NCBI GenBank assembly: GCA_035573715.1
Contig: DATLZZ010000010.1
Coordinates: 124,001-188,000 of the forward strand
Length of the DNA stretch: 64,000 nt
Reading direction: 5' to 3'
From: JACPRL01 sp035573715
Lineage (GTDB): Bacteria > Acidobacteriota > Terriglobia > Acidiferrales > 2-02-FULL-67-57
Positions within the stretch are counted from its first letter, which is position 1; every line of letters starts with the position of its first letter. Under the pieces are notes generated by a model. It saw nothing but the letters and a program-made list of their open reading frames with translations. It was not told the origin of the DNA and searched no databases. The position numbers were made by a program, and so were the translations under genes. Positions 24,882 to 33,101 of the stretch are shown here, in pieces.

Positions 24882-25931
24882 ATGCCACCCACAGCCATCC
24901 GCTACGCCGACGCCGGCGTTGACCGCGACCGCGCCGAGAGCGCCAAGCGCCGCGTGGCCGCACAGGCGCGCTCCACCTTCACCCGCGGCGTGCTCTCCGA
25001 AATCGGTCGCTTCGCCGCGCTTTTCGAGCTCGACGTGCGCCGCTGGCGCCGCCCCGTCCTGCTCACCAGCGTGGACGGCGTGGGCACGAAGCTCAAGGTG
25101 GCTGCGATGGCCGGTCGGCACGCAGGCGTGGGCGAGGACCTCGTCCACCACTGCGTCAACGACATCGCCGTCCACGGCGCCGCGCCACTGGCGTTTCTCG
25201 ACTACATCGGCGCCAGTCGGCTCGATCCCAAAGTGCTTGAACAGGTGTTCCGGGGCATGAGCCGCGCGTGTCGTCGGCTGGGCATCGCCCTCATCGGCGG
25301 AGAAACGGCGGAGCTGCCCGGCCTCTACGCCGGGCGCGAGTACGACCTGGTGGGCTTCATTCTCGGCGTCGCTGACCGCAACCGCATCCTCGACGGCCGC
25401 CGCGTCCGCCCCGGCGACCTCGTGCTCGGCCTGCCTTCCAGCGGACTTCACACCAACGGCTATTCGCTGGCCCGAAAGCTGCTGTTCGAAGTCGGGGGTT
25501 ACAGCGTTGATTCGTATGTCCCTGAATTGAAGAGCAAGCTCGGCGCCGAGTTACTCAAAATCCACCGCTGCTACTACCCGCTGATGAAACCGCTGCTCGA
25601 CAACGGCTGGCTGACCGCCGCCGCCCACATCACCGGCGGCGGCCTGAGCGAAAACATTCCTCGCGTGCTCCCGCGCCACTGTGCGGTCGAAATCCGCTTG
25701 GACTCGTGGTCGCTTCCGCCGCTGTTTCGCTTGCTGGAGCGACTGGGCAACCTGCCGGCGGATGAAATGCTGCGGACGTTCAACCTGGGAATCGGAATGG
25801 TTCTGATGGTTTCGCCGCGACGCCTCGGCCAGGTGGAGCGTTTCCTGAAGCAGCGGCGCGAGCGGTTCTTCGTCCTTGGGGAAGTGGTGCGCGGGCGGCC
25901 GTCGGTGCGCTACGAGGGGAGCTGGCAATGA
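24882..25931 (+). CDS. purM: phosphoribosylformylglycinamidine cyclo-ligase (AIR synthetase)
   Basis: 349 residues. PurM closes the imidazole ring (FGAM to AIR, ATP-dependent). Signature segments are TSVDGVGTKLKVA, CVNDIAVHGAAPLAFLDY, LIGGETAELPGLY, and ITGGGLSENIPRVLP. The start ATG at 24882 gives MPPTAIRYADAGVD, close to the usual YKDAGVD N-terminus; the open frame runs upstream into the MauE-like gene and should not be used. It overlaps purN by four bases (ATGA). Confidence 0.96.
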   Translation: MPPTAIRYADAGVDRDRAESAKRRVAAQARSTFTRGVLSEIGRFAALFELDVRRWRRPVLLTSVDGVGTKLKVAAMAGRHAGVGEDLVHHCVNDIAVHGAAPLAFLDYIGASRLDPKVLEQVFRGMSRACRRLGIALIGGETAELPGLYAGREYDLVGFILGVADRNRILDGRRVRPGDLVLGLPSSGLHTNGYSLARKLLFEVGGYSVDSYVPELKSKLGAELLKIHRCYYPLMKPLLDNGWLTAAAHITGGGLSENIPRVLPRHCAVEIRLDSWSLPPLFRLLERLGNLPADEMLRTFNLGIGMVLMVSPRRLGQVERFLKQRRERFFVLGEVVRGRPSVRYEGSWQ

Positions 25932-26536
25932 AGCGCATCGCCGTCCTGCTCTCCGGCCGCGGCTCGAACTTCGAGGCCATCGCCGATGCGGTCGCCGCCG
26001 GCAAGATTCCCGACGCGGAGATCGCCGTCGTCATCAGCAACCGCGAGAACGCGCCCGGCATCGAGAAGGCCCGCCAGCGCGGCCTCGAGGCCGTCGTCAT
26101 CCCTTCGAAAGGACGCCAGCGCGAAGACTACGACCGCGAAGTCGTCGCACTGCTCCAGGAGAAGAAAGTCGACCTCGTCTGTCTCGCCGGCTTCATGCGC
26201 CTGCTCTCACCCGTGTTCGTCAGCGCCTTCCGCAACCGCATCCTCAACATTCATCCCGCCCTTCTCCCCGCGTTTCCCGGCCTCGAAGCCCAGAAGCAGG
26301 CGCTGGACTGGGGCGTGAAAGTTTCCGGCTGCACGGTTCACTTTGTGGATGAGAACCTCGACGCGGGGCCGATTGTGCTGCAAGCCGTCGTGCCTGTGCG
26401 CGATGACGACACCGAAGAGACGCTTGCCGCCCGCATCCTCCACGAGGAGCACCGCATTTATCCCGAGGCCATCCGTATCGTCCTGAGCGGCAAGTTCCGC
26501 ATCGAGGGCCGCCGCGTTCTGCTCACCGAACCCTGA
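25928..26536 (+). CDS. purN: phosphoribosylglycinamide formyltransferase (10-formyl-THF dependent)
   Basis: 202 residues. PurN transfers the formyl group to GAR. It shows the phosphate-binding MKRIAVLLSGRGSNFEAI, the catalytic region LAGFMRLLSPVF followed by ILNIHPALLPAFPG (Asn and His), and CTVHFVDENLDAGPIVLQ with the catalytic Asp. Coupled to purM by ATGA overlap; last gene of the operon. Confidence 0.96.
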   Translation: MKRIAVLLSGRGSNFEAIADAVAAGKIPDAEIAVVISNRENAPGIEKARQRGLEAVVIPSKGRQREDYDREVVALLQEKKVDLVCLAGFMRLLSPVFVSAFRNRILNIHPALLPAFPGLEAQKQALDWGVKVSGCTVHFVDENLDAGPIVLQAVVPVRDDDTEETLAARILHEEHRIYPEAIRIVLSGKFRIEGRRVLLTEP

Positions 26537-26564
26537 TGCTCACAATTGTCGTTGCGAATTTCGT

Positions 26565-26580
26565 CCTTTCGCAGAAAAGG
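26565..26580. repeat. weak hairpin after purN
   Basis: CCTTT and AAAGG pair around CGCAGA, followed by GGCGGGAT. It resembles the stronger hairpin after glmU and may mark the end of the purine operon. Confidence 0.3.
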
Positions 26581-26667
26581 GCGGGATGAGGCACCGCTCT
26601 TCCTCTTGGTCGTTTGACTCGCCACGCAACTTGTCCTAGTCTGAAGCGTCCTTTAGGGGGCGTGCGG

Positions 26668-27885
26668 TTGAAGAGCGTCGACGAGCAACTCGCGTATCTG
26701 CTCAAGGGCGTGGCCGAGTGCATCACGCCCGCCGAGCTGGGCGAGCGTCTGGCGCTCTCGCTGAAGAGCGGTCGCCCGCTGCGCGTTAAGCTCGGTGTCG
26801 ACCCCACCGCGCCCGACATCCACCTCGGGCACACGGTCGTCCTTCGTAAGCTAAAGCATTTTCAGGACTTAGGGCACATAGCCATCTTCCTGATCGGCGA
26901 CTTTACCGGCATGGTCGGCGACCCCACTGGCCGCACAGCCACCCGGCCTCCGCTCACCCGTGAGCAGATCGATGCCAACGCCGAAACTTACAAGCAACAG
27001 GTCTTCAAGATTCTCGACCCGGCGCGCACCGAGGTCCGCTTCAACTCGGAGTGGCTCGGCAAGCTGACCGGCGAGGACATCGTCCGCCTCTGCGGGCAGT
27101 ATACGGTGGCGCGGCTCATCGAGCGCGAAGACTTCCGCACGCGGCTCGAATCGAACCAACCCATTTCGCTGCACGAATTGCTCTACCCGATGTTTCAGGC
27201 CTACGACTCGGTGGCACTGGAGGCCGATGTTGAGCTCGGCGGCACCGACCAGAAGTTCAACCTGCTGGTAGGGCGTGAAATCCAACGCGCCTACGGGCAG
27301 CCCTCGCAGATTCTGGTGATGACGCCGATTCTCGTCGGTACCGACGGCGTGCAGCGGATGAGCAAGAGCCTCGGGAACTACATCGGCATCAACGAGCCCC
27401 CGGCTGAGATGTTCGGCAAGGTGATGTCCATCTCAGACGAAACGATGTGGAGCTACTACGAGCTCCTCACCGATCTCGAACCGGCGGCAATTGCGGCGCT
27501 GCGCAGTGACGTGAAAACGGGAAAGCGCCACCCGATGGAGGTCAAGCGGGAGCTGGCCAAAATGATTGTGCGCGACTTCCACACCACCGAGGCCGCCGAG
27601 CAGGCCTCGGAGGAATTCACCCGCGCCGTCAAGGAAGGCCGCGCGGCGGCGAATACGCCTGAGGTTACGGTCGGGCAGTCAACCATCCAGCTCGCCAAGC
27701 TGCTGGTTGAGCACGGCCTGGCGCCCTCGGGCACTGAGGCCACGCGGCTCATCAAGCAAGGCGCAGTGGACATCAACGGCAAACCCTTCGCGGAGTTCAA
27801 GCTCGACCTCCAGCCCGACATCGAATACACCGTGAAGGTCGGCAAGCGTGGGAAGTTCCTTCGACTTCGCTATAAGAAGCCGTAA
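26668..27885 (+). CDS. tyrS: tyrosyl-tRNA synthetase
   Basis: 405 residues when started at the TTG at 26668, which has AGGGGG seven bases upstream; earlier in-frame TTG (26614) and GTG (26662) are less well placed. Class I synthetase charging tRNA-Tyr. The HIGH motif is HLGH, KMSKS is RMSKS, and the tyrosine-binding site includes GGTDQKFN. A C-terminal S4 RNA-binding domain (LLVEHGLAPSGTEATRLIKQ) completes it. Features such as the HLGHTVVLRKLKHFQDLGH stretch suggest the TyrZ-like branch. Confidence 0.95.
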   Translation: MKSVDEQLAYLLKGVAECITPAELGERLALSLKSGRPLRVKLGVDPTAPDIHLGHTVVLRKLKHFQDLGHIAIFLIGDFTGMVGDPTGRTATRPPLTREQIDANAETYKQQVFKILDPARTEVRFNSEWLGKLTGEDIVRLCGQYTVARLIEREDFRTRLESNQPISLHELLYPMFQAYDSVALEADVELGGTDQKFNLLVGREIQRAYGQPSQILVMTPILVGTDGVQRMSKSLGNYIGINEPPAEMFGKVMSISDETMWSYYELLTDLEPAAIAALRSDVKTGKRHPMEVKRELAKMIVRDFHTTEAAEQASEEFTRAVKEGRAAANTPEVTVGQSTIQLAKLLVEHGLAPSGTEATRLIKQGAVDINGKPFAEFKLDLQPDIEYTVKVGKRGKFLRLRYKKP

Positions 27886-27890
27886 CTCAC

Positions 27891-28769
27891 TTGAAGCTGC
27901 TCTTCCTCGCCAATCCCACTGCCGCGGGCCGGCGCGCCCGTCCACTCCTTCCCGCCATTCGAGACGTCATCGCACGGCAGGCGCCGGGATTTGACTACTA
28001 CGAATCGCAGGACGCAGCCGACTTGCGGCGCCAAGCGGAGAGCGCGGCGCGCGCCGGGTACGAGCGGGTGTTGGTGGCTGGGGGCGACGGCTCCGCCCAT
28101 GCCGCTGTCAACGCCCTCCGCGGCACCCAGGCCGCGCTGGGAGTGATTCCCCTGGGTCACGGCAATGACCTCGCCCGCGCCCTCGGCGTCCCTCTCAACC
28201 CGCTGGCCGCCGTTCAGTTTCTGCTGAAGGCGCCCGTGGTCTCGATTGACTTGGCTCGCGTGGGCGACATTGTCTACGCCTGCGTGGCCGGAGTCGGCCT
28301 CGACGCCGCCACCAACCGTCGTGCCAATGCCTGGAGCGGCCAGCTTACTGGTCACACGCGCTACTTTCTCACCGCACTCTACACACTGGCTTCCTATTGG
28401 GCGATCCGGGTTGAAATGACCAGCGACACCGAGAGTTTCTCCGGCGAAGTGATGTGGGTGGCGGTGGCCAACGCGCCCAACTACGGCGGCGGCCTGCGCA
28501 TCGCGCCGCGGGCCCGTCTGGATGACGGCCGGCTCGACGTCTGCATCATTGAGCGCATCTCCACGCCCGTCCTGCTGCGGCTTTATCCTTCCATCCTGCG
28601 CGGAACGCACAACCAGTCTCCTCATGTGCGCTCCTTCCGCGCCAGCCGGGTGCGCTTGCAGGCACCGGAGGGAGCGGAGCTCTACGGGGATGGTGAATTT
28701 CTGGCGCGCTTGCCGCTGGAGATCACCGTGGAGCCGGCGGCCTTGCGGGTCCTGGGCAGGCTTCCTTAG
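27891..28769 (+). CDS. diacylglycerol kinase-type lipid kinase (YegS/DgkB/sphingosine kinase family)
   Basis: 292 residues from a TTG start five bases after tyrS. The family catalytic loop VAGGDGSAHAAVNAL, the second glycine motif PLGHGNDLARALG and the C-terminal DGRLDVCII and GDGEFL are all visible. These enzymes phosphorylate diacylglycerol or related lipids at the membrane surface; the exact lipid cannot be read. The stop overlaps the converging gene on the other strand by four bases. Confidence 0.88.
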   Translation: MKLLFLANPTAAGRRARPLLPAIRDVIARQAPGFDYYESQDAADLRRQAESAARAGYERVLVAGGDGSAHAAVNALRGTQAALGVIPLGHGNDLARALGVPLNPLAAVQFLLKAPVVSIDLARVGDIVYACVAGVGLDAATNRRANAWSGQLTGHTRYFLTALYTLASYWAIRVEMTSDTESFSGEVMWVAVANAPNYGGGLRIAPRARLDDGRLDVCIIERISTPVLLRLYPSILRGTHNQSPHVRSFRASRVRLQAPEGAELYGDGEFLARLPLEITVEPAALRVLGRLP

Positions 28770-29149
28770 GGGTTGTCTTTCTTCTCGGCGTTCTCGCCCG
28801 GCGGTTCGAGCTTGAAGTTAAAGACGGCAATGTGGCGCGGGTCGAACTGTGAGAGCCGCCGCGGGCGGGCCTTCTTGCCCGCCATTTCCGCCGAAACCTC
28901 GAAGTCAAACTTGCGCGAGACGTCGTTGAACTGGTAGCGACCTTCTTTGTCGGTCACCACGCTGAGGCGTTCCTTGGTGGCGAGGTTGGTCAGGTGAACC
29001 ACGGCGCCAGCCACGGCCTTGTCATTCTCGTCCAGCACCTGGCCCCGCACGATGCGCTTGGCAGGCGGCTGCGCCACCGCGATGCCGGAGCTCAACAGGA
29101 GGGCAAAAACGGCGCAGAGGGCAAGCGGGCGGGAAGCGACGCGAGTCAT
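28766..29149 (-). CDS. exported carboxypeptidase-regulatory-like single-domain protein
   Basis: 127 residues. A signal peptide (about 1-28, ending GIAVAQ) is followed by one carboxypeptidase-regulatory-like beta-sandwich (IVRGQVLDENDKAVAGAVVH, then KEGRYQFNDV) and a charged C-terminus. Function unknown; the fold is often a small adhesive or structural module in this phylum. The ATG at 29149 lies one base after the TAG of the LysW-like gene, so the two are co-transcribed and probably coupled. Confidence 0.75.
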   Translation of the reverse strand: MTRVASRPLALCAVFALLLSSGIAVAQPPAKRIVRGQVLDENDKAVAGAVVHLTNLATKERLSVVTDKEGRYQFNDVSRKFDFEVSAEMAGKKARPRRLSQFDPRHIAVFNFKLEPPGENAEKKDNP

Positions 29150-29150
29150 C

Positions 29151-29405
29151 CTAGCGGTAGTGGCCGTCGTCGGACTCTTCATCACCTTCGTCGTCGAAAT
29201 CCTCGTCGTCGTCCGGCTCTTCTTCTTCCTCCTCTGCTTCTTCTTCCTCCTCTTCGTCCTCCTCGGAAAGGATGTTCAGTTCGAGCGGATTGAGGCTGAC
29301 GACCTCCAGATCCACCGCGCAGTCGGGGCAGGAGAGGATTTCGCCCTCTTCGATCTCATCCACGTCAATGTCGAGCACAGCGCCGCACTCAGGGCACTTG
29401 GCCAC
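29151..29405 (-). CDS. LysW-like zinc-ribbon protein with long acidic tail
   Basis: 84 residues from a GTG start with GGGAGG nine bases upstream. The N-terminal half is a LysW-type zinc ribbon: CPECG and CPDC pairs with LEVVSLNPLELNI, close to the amino-carrier protein of lysine/arginine synthesis. The C-terminal half (about 50-84) is almost entirely Glu and Asp, ending GHYR, whereas carrier LysW ends in a short EDWGE-like tail whose last Glu carries the substrate. That terminal motif is missing, and no lysX-type ligase is near, so a different role is possible. Confidence 0.75.
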   Translation of the reverse strand: MAKCPECGAVLDIDVDEIEEGEILSCPDCAVDLEVVSLNPLELNILSEEDEEEEEEAEEEEEEPDDDEDFDDEGDEESDDGHYR

Positions 29406-29442
29406 GGCTGTATACCTCCCGTTCAATCCTCCCGTTTCCGCT

Positions 29443-29448
29443 ATTATA
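29443..29448 (-). promoter_or_regulatory. -10 element of the LysW-like gene
   Basis: TATAAT on the minus strand, 38 bases before the GTG start, in an A/T-rich island. No good -35 hexamer at 17 bases; a TGGACA lies 21 bases upstream. Confidence 0.4.
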
Positions 29449-29547
29449 TAGCACCGCTGTTTTACGGGTTGTCCAGCGGTTTTTTGTCGCCGAGGAAAGA
29501 TGCACAAAGAAGCCTTAGCGTTGGCTTCATTCCTGCGGAGAGACTAA

Positions 29548-30003
29548 ATGACTGGGCAACGCGAGTATCCCGACCGGCCCATCGTCGGCGTGGGTGCGGT
29601 GGTGGTTCGCGATGGCCACGTGCTGCTGGTGCAGCGTGCCCAGGAGCCGCTCTCGGGCAAGTGGACACTGCCGGGTGGCGCGGTGGAGCTGGGGGAGACG
29701 CTGGAGGAGGCCGTGGTGCGCGAGTTACGCGAGGAAACCGGCCTCGACGTCCGCGTGCTGGGGCTGATCGAAGCCTTTGACCGCATGGCTCGGGATGAAC
29801 ACGGCCGCGTGCAGTACCACTACGTCCTCCTGGATTATCTCTGCGTGCCAGTGAGCGGGGAACTGTTGGCTGGCTCCGACGTCGCCGCCGCCGAGTGGGT
29901 CCGCCCGGACGATTTTCCGCGCTATCAGGTTTCTGAGAAGGCGCGCTCGATTTGCGAAAAAGGGCTGGCGCTGCTGCACCGCCGCGCGCCTCACCAGCCG
30001 TAG
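29548..30003 (+). CDS. Nudix hydrolase
   Basis: 151 residues. The Nudix box G-x5-E-x7-REUxEExGU is complete: GGAVELGETLEEAVVRELRE followed by ETGLD. The enzyme hydrolyses a nucleoside diphosphate linked to another group; ADP-ribose or an oxidised nucleotide are likely for this size class, but specificity is not visible. GGAGAG lies upstream of the ATG. Its last 13 bases overlap the converging pcm gene. Confidence 0.9.
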   Translation: MTGQREYPDRPIVGVGAVVVRDGHVLLVQRAQEPLSGKWTLPGGAVELGETLEEAVVRELREETGLDVRVLGLIEAFDRMARDEHGRVQYHYVLLDYLCVPVSGELLAGSDVAAAEWVRPDDFPRYQVSEKARSICEKGLALLHRRAPHQP

Positions 30004-30644
30004 CGGCCGCCGAGGGGGACGAAGCGGCAGTAGTTGATCGTCTCGCGCGTGAACCCGCCGTCCTGCTTGCGCACCAAAAGGAGCTCCTGCGAGTCGCGAC
30101 TCCCGACCGGAATCACCAGGCGCCCGCCCGGGGCCAACTGCTCGGTGAGCGTGTGAGGAATCGTCGGCGCCGCGGCGGTGACGAGGATGGCGTGGTAGGG
30201 CGCGGCTGCCTCATAGCCCAGGCTGCCGTCGCCCACAAGAACCGTCACGTTGGCGATGCCGAGCCGCCGCAGCCGCTCCTCGGCGGAGGCCGCCAGGGTC
30301 GGGTGCTGCTCGATGGTGTACACGTGCTCGGCCAGTTGGGCCAGAATCGCCGCCTGGTAGCCGCTCCCGGTTCCGACCTCCAGAACCTTCTCGCGGCCGG
30401 TCAGTTCCGCAGCTTCCGTCATTGCAGCCACCATGTAGGGCTGCGAGATGGTTTGCCCATCGCCGATGGGCAGCGGGCAATCGTCGTAGGCCTGGTAAAC
30501 AAGCTCCGGCGGGACAAATTCGTGCCGGGGCACTTCCCGAAAGGCGCGCAGGACGCGAGGATCGTGGATGCCGCGCTGACGGAGCTGCCACTCCACCATG
30601 GCGGCGCGGCTGGCGGCCAGATCCCGACCCTCGACGGTTTTCAT
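29991..30644 (-). CDS. pcm: protein-L-isoaspartate O-methyltransferase
   Basis: 217 residues from ATG 30644. Pcm uses S-adenosylmethionine to methylate isoaspartyl residues in damaged proteins. Family marks: the substrate segment PRHEFVPPEL, ISQPYMVAAMTEAAEL, the SAM-binding LEVGTGSGYQAAILA, and LVTAAAPTIP followed by LAPGGRLVIPVG. The open frame continues upstream to 30839, but that part is not conserved-looking and overlaps the divergent ThiF-like gene. Confidence 0.95.
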   Translation of the reverse strand: MKTVEGRDLAASRAAMVEWQLRQRGIHDPRVLRAFREVPRHEFVPPELVYQAYDDCPLPIGDGQTISQPYMVAAMTEAAELTGREKVLEVGTGSGYQAAILAQLAEHVYTIEQHPTLAASAEERLRRLGIANVTVLVGDGSLGYEAAAPYHAILVTAAAPTIPHTLTEQLAPGGRLVIPVGSRDSQELLLVRKQDGGFTRETINYCRFVPLGGRYGW

Positions 30645-30700
30645 GGCTCTGCCGGTAGTATAGCGCGTGCGGATGGCGCCGGCGCAGGTTGTTGTAGGGC

Positions 30701-30706
30701 TATAAT
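30701..30706 (+). promoter_or_regulatory. -10 element just before the ThiF-like gene
   Basis: A perfect TATAAT ends seven bases before the ATG at 30713, so transcription would start at or next to the initiation codon. No Shine-Dalgarno sequence fits in between, so the mRNA may be leaderless. Confidence 0.5.
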
Positions 30707-30712
30707 GGATGC

Positions 30713-31738
30713 ATGCGGGACGAGCTGTGGACGAAGTATTCCCGGCAGATCCTTTTCTCCGGCATCGGAGAAGAAGGCCAGCGCCGGCTTTGCGAGTCGC
30801 GCCTCGCGGTTGTCGGCTGCGGCGCGCTGGGCTCAGCACAGGCCAACGCCTTGGCGCGCGCCGGCGTCGGCTTTCTGCGCATCATCGACCGCGACTTCGT
30901 GGAAGAAAGCAATCTCCAGCGCCAGATGCTTTTCGACGAAGCCGATGCCCGCGACAGCCTCCCCAAAGCCGTGGCGGCCGAGCGCAAGCTGCGACAAATA
31001 AACTCCGCCGTAAGGGTTGAGGGTGTCGTGGCCGACCTCGTTCCCGAGAACGGCGAAGCGCTGCTGGGCGACTGCGAGTTGTTTCTCGACGGGACGGACA
31101 ACTTTGAAACCCGGCGATTGATCAACGATATCGCGGTCAAGCTCGGCCGTCCGTGGATCTACGGCGCGGTGGTGGCGAGCTACGGCATTACAATGCCGAT
31201 TGTGCCCGGCAAGACTGCCTGCCTCACCTGCCTGGTCGAGCCTGAACCGGAACGTGGCGGAGAAGAAACCTGCGACACTGTGGGTGTTATCAATCCCGCC
31301 GTCACCTGGGTGGCGGCTCTGCAGGTGAGCCAGGCTCTGCAACTGTTGACCGGTCACTGGTCGGCGGACAAAGCACGGCTGCATCGGGGCGACCTGTGGA
31401 AGAACGACTTCCATTCCTCGCCGCTGCCTGCTCCGCGGCCGGATTGCCTCACCTGCCGGCGGCGCGAGTTTCTTTATCTGGAGGGCGCTGCGCAGCCGCA
31501 GATTACTCTGTGCGGGCGCAACTCGGTGCAGATTCACGAGCACGCCCGTCGACTCAACCTGGCGGAGCTGCGCGCGCGCCTGGCGGCCCATGGCGAAGTG
31601 CGCAACAACGACTACTTGCTGCGTCTGAGCGTGCCGCCTTACGAGTTGACGGTGTTCGCCGACGGCCGTGCCATCATCCGCGGCACCACCGACCCCGGCC
31701 TGGCCCGCAGTCTCTATGCCCGCTATATCGGCGCATGA
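30713..31738 (+). CDS. ThiF/MoeB/HesA-family adenylyltransferase
   Basis: 341 residues. E1-like enzyme that adenylates the C-terminus of a ubiquitin-like sulphur carrier. It has the nucleotide-binding VVGCGALGSAQANALARAGV, the Arg-finger segment SNLQRQMLFDEAD, the DGTDNFETR loop, and two CLTC pairs for the structural zinc. The C-terminal 70 residues include a ThiS/MoaD-like segment (ELTVFADGRAIIRGTTDPGLAR) common in bacterial versions. Its partner carrier (ThiS or MoaD) is not in the window, so thiamine versus molybdopterin is undecided. Confidence 0.88.
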   Translation: MRDELWTKYSRQILFSGIGEEGQRRLCESRLAVVGCGALGSAQANALARAGVGFLRIIDRDFVEESNLQRQMLFDEADARDSLPKAVAAERKLRQINSAVRVEGVVADLVPENGEALLGDCELFLDGTDNFETRRLINDIAVKLGRPWIYGAVVASYGITMPIVPGKTACLTCLVEPEPERGGEETCDTVGVINPAVTWVAALQVSQALQLLTGHWSADKARLHRGDLWKNDFHSSPLPAPRPDCLTCRRREFLYLEGAAQPQITLCGRNSVQIHEHARRLNLAELRARLAAHGEVRNNDYLLRLSVPPYELTVFADGRAIIRGTTDPGLARSLYARYIGA

Positions 31739-31815
31739 GCCCGCTGCGGCAGGCGCGTGGCAGGTTTTTTCCGCCTGTGATAAAGTAATGACGACTACAA
31801 CCTAGAAGGTGTTCT

Positions 31816-32571
31816 ATGTCCGGCCATTCCAAATGGGCCACAATCAAGCATAAGAAGGCGGCGACCGATGCGCGCCGAGGAAAGGTTTTCAGCCGCCTCA
31901 TCAAGGAAATCACGGTCGCGGCCCGCACCGGGGGCGGGGATGCGAACGCCAACCCGCGCCTGCGCACGGCCATAGCCGCGGCCCGCGCCGAGAACATGCC
32001 CGCTGACAACATCGAGCGCGCCATCCAGCGCGGCACCGGTCAGATTCCCGGCCTGGTTATCGAGGAAGTGACGTTTGAAGGCTACGGCCCCGGGGGCGTG
32101 GCGATTCTCGTGGAAACGGCCACCGACAACCGCACCCGCACCGTGAACGAGCTCCGGCACTTGTTTTCCAAGTGGGGCGGGAACCTGGGGGAAAGCGGCT
32201 CGGTCGCCTGGATGTTCCACCGCAAGACCGTGGTCACCTTGCCGCGCGAAGCGGTTAAGGAGGAGGACCTGATGGAGCTGGTGCTGGAGGCCGGCGCCGA
32301 CGACTTGCGCGAAGACGGCGCCACCTGGGAAATCACCGGCCCTCCCGAGTGCCTTGAGCCGGTCAAGCAGGCGCTGGCGGCGCGCGGCCTGACGCCCACC
32401 ACTGCCGAAATCAGCATGGTTCCGCAGAGCACGGTCCATCTCGAGGGTTCGCAGGCCCAGCAGATGCTTCGCCTGCTTGACGCTCTAGAAGAGCACGACG
32501 ACGTCCAGCACGTTTACGCCAACTTCGACATTGCCGAAAAAGAAATCGAAGCCGCGATGGCTGCTTCCTGA
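31816..32571 (+). CDS. yebC: YebC/PmpR-family protein
   Basis: 251 residues. The start MSGHSKWATIKHKKAATDAR is the family hallmark, followed by FSRLIKEITVAAR, NPRLRTAIAAARAENMP and GGVAILVETATDNRTRTV. YebC proteins are described as transcriptional regulators and, more recently, as factors that help ribosomes at proline stretches. AAGGTG precedes the ATG. Directly upstream of ruvC, a common arrangement. Confidence 0.94.
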   Translation: MSGHSKWATIKHKKAATDARRGKVFSRLIKEITVAARTGGGDANANPRLRTAIAAARAENMPADNIERAIQRGTGQIPGLVIEEVTFEGYGPGGVAILVETATDNRTRTVNELRHLFSKWGGNLGESGSVAWMFHRKTVVTLPREAVKEEDLMELVLEAGADDLREDGATWEITGPPECLEPVKQALAARGLTPTTAEISMVPQSTVHLEGSQAQQMLRLLDALEEHDDVQHVYANFDIAEKEIEAAMAAS

Positions 32572-32590
32572 TCCCGGCCGCGCCGCGCCG

Positions 32591-33097
32591 GTGAACGGGC
32601 TCCGCGTTCTGGGGATTGACTGCGGAAGTATTCAAACTGGCGTTGCCGTCCTCGAAAGCAACGGCAAAGATCACCAGGTTCTTCACTTCGGAGCCATCCG
32701 CGCGCCGCGCGCCCGGCCGCTGGGTGAGCGTCTTCAGCACATCCACCAGCAGTTGGAAAGCCTTCTGGAACGGTTTCAACCCGACAGCATTGCTTTGGAG
32801 GAAGTCTTCCAGGCGTTCAACGTCAAGAGCGCCATGCACCTGAGTCAGGTGCGCGGCGTGGTGCTGCTGCTGGCGGCGCAGTGCGGCCTGCCGGTGCGCG
32901 AATACTCGGCGCTGGCGGTAAAGAAGAGCGTGGTGGGCTATGGCCGCGCGGAGAAACATCAAGTGCAGCAGATGGTGCAGCGCGCGCTGGCACTGCCGGC
33001 GCCGCCGCAGCCGGAAGACGCCGCCGATGCGCTGGCCGTCGCGCTGTGCCACGTGCATGCTGAGACGACTCGGCGACGCCAGATCAGGAGCCGCTAG
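32591..33097 (+). CDS. ruvC: crossover junction endodeoxyribonuclease RuvC
   Basis: 168 residues from the GTG at 32591. RuvC resolves Holliday junctions. Catalytic acids: Asp in RVLGIDCGS, Glu in SIALEEVFQAFNVKSAM, and the pair in QPEDAADALAVALCH. The usual GIDPG is GIDCG here, which is tolerated. The frame is open to 32531 and would overlap yebC, so an earlier TTG start is possible; no strong ribosome binding site decides it. Confidence 0.92.
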   Translation: MNGLRVLGIDCGSIQTGVAVLESNGKDHQVLHFGAIRAPRARPLGERLQHIHQQLESLLERFQPDSIALEEVFQAFNVKSAMHLSQVRGVVLLLAAQCGLPVREYSALAVKKSVVGYGRAEKHQVQQMVQRALALPAPPQPEDAADALAVALCHVHAETTRRRQIRSR

Positions 33098-33101
33098 CTA
33101 A

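Noticed and set aside
30645..30839. N-terminal extension of Pcm
   Set aside because: Arg/Pro-rich low-complexity translation overlapping the divergent ThiF-like gene's start.
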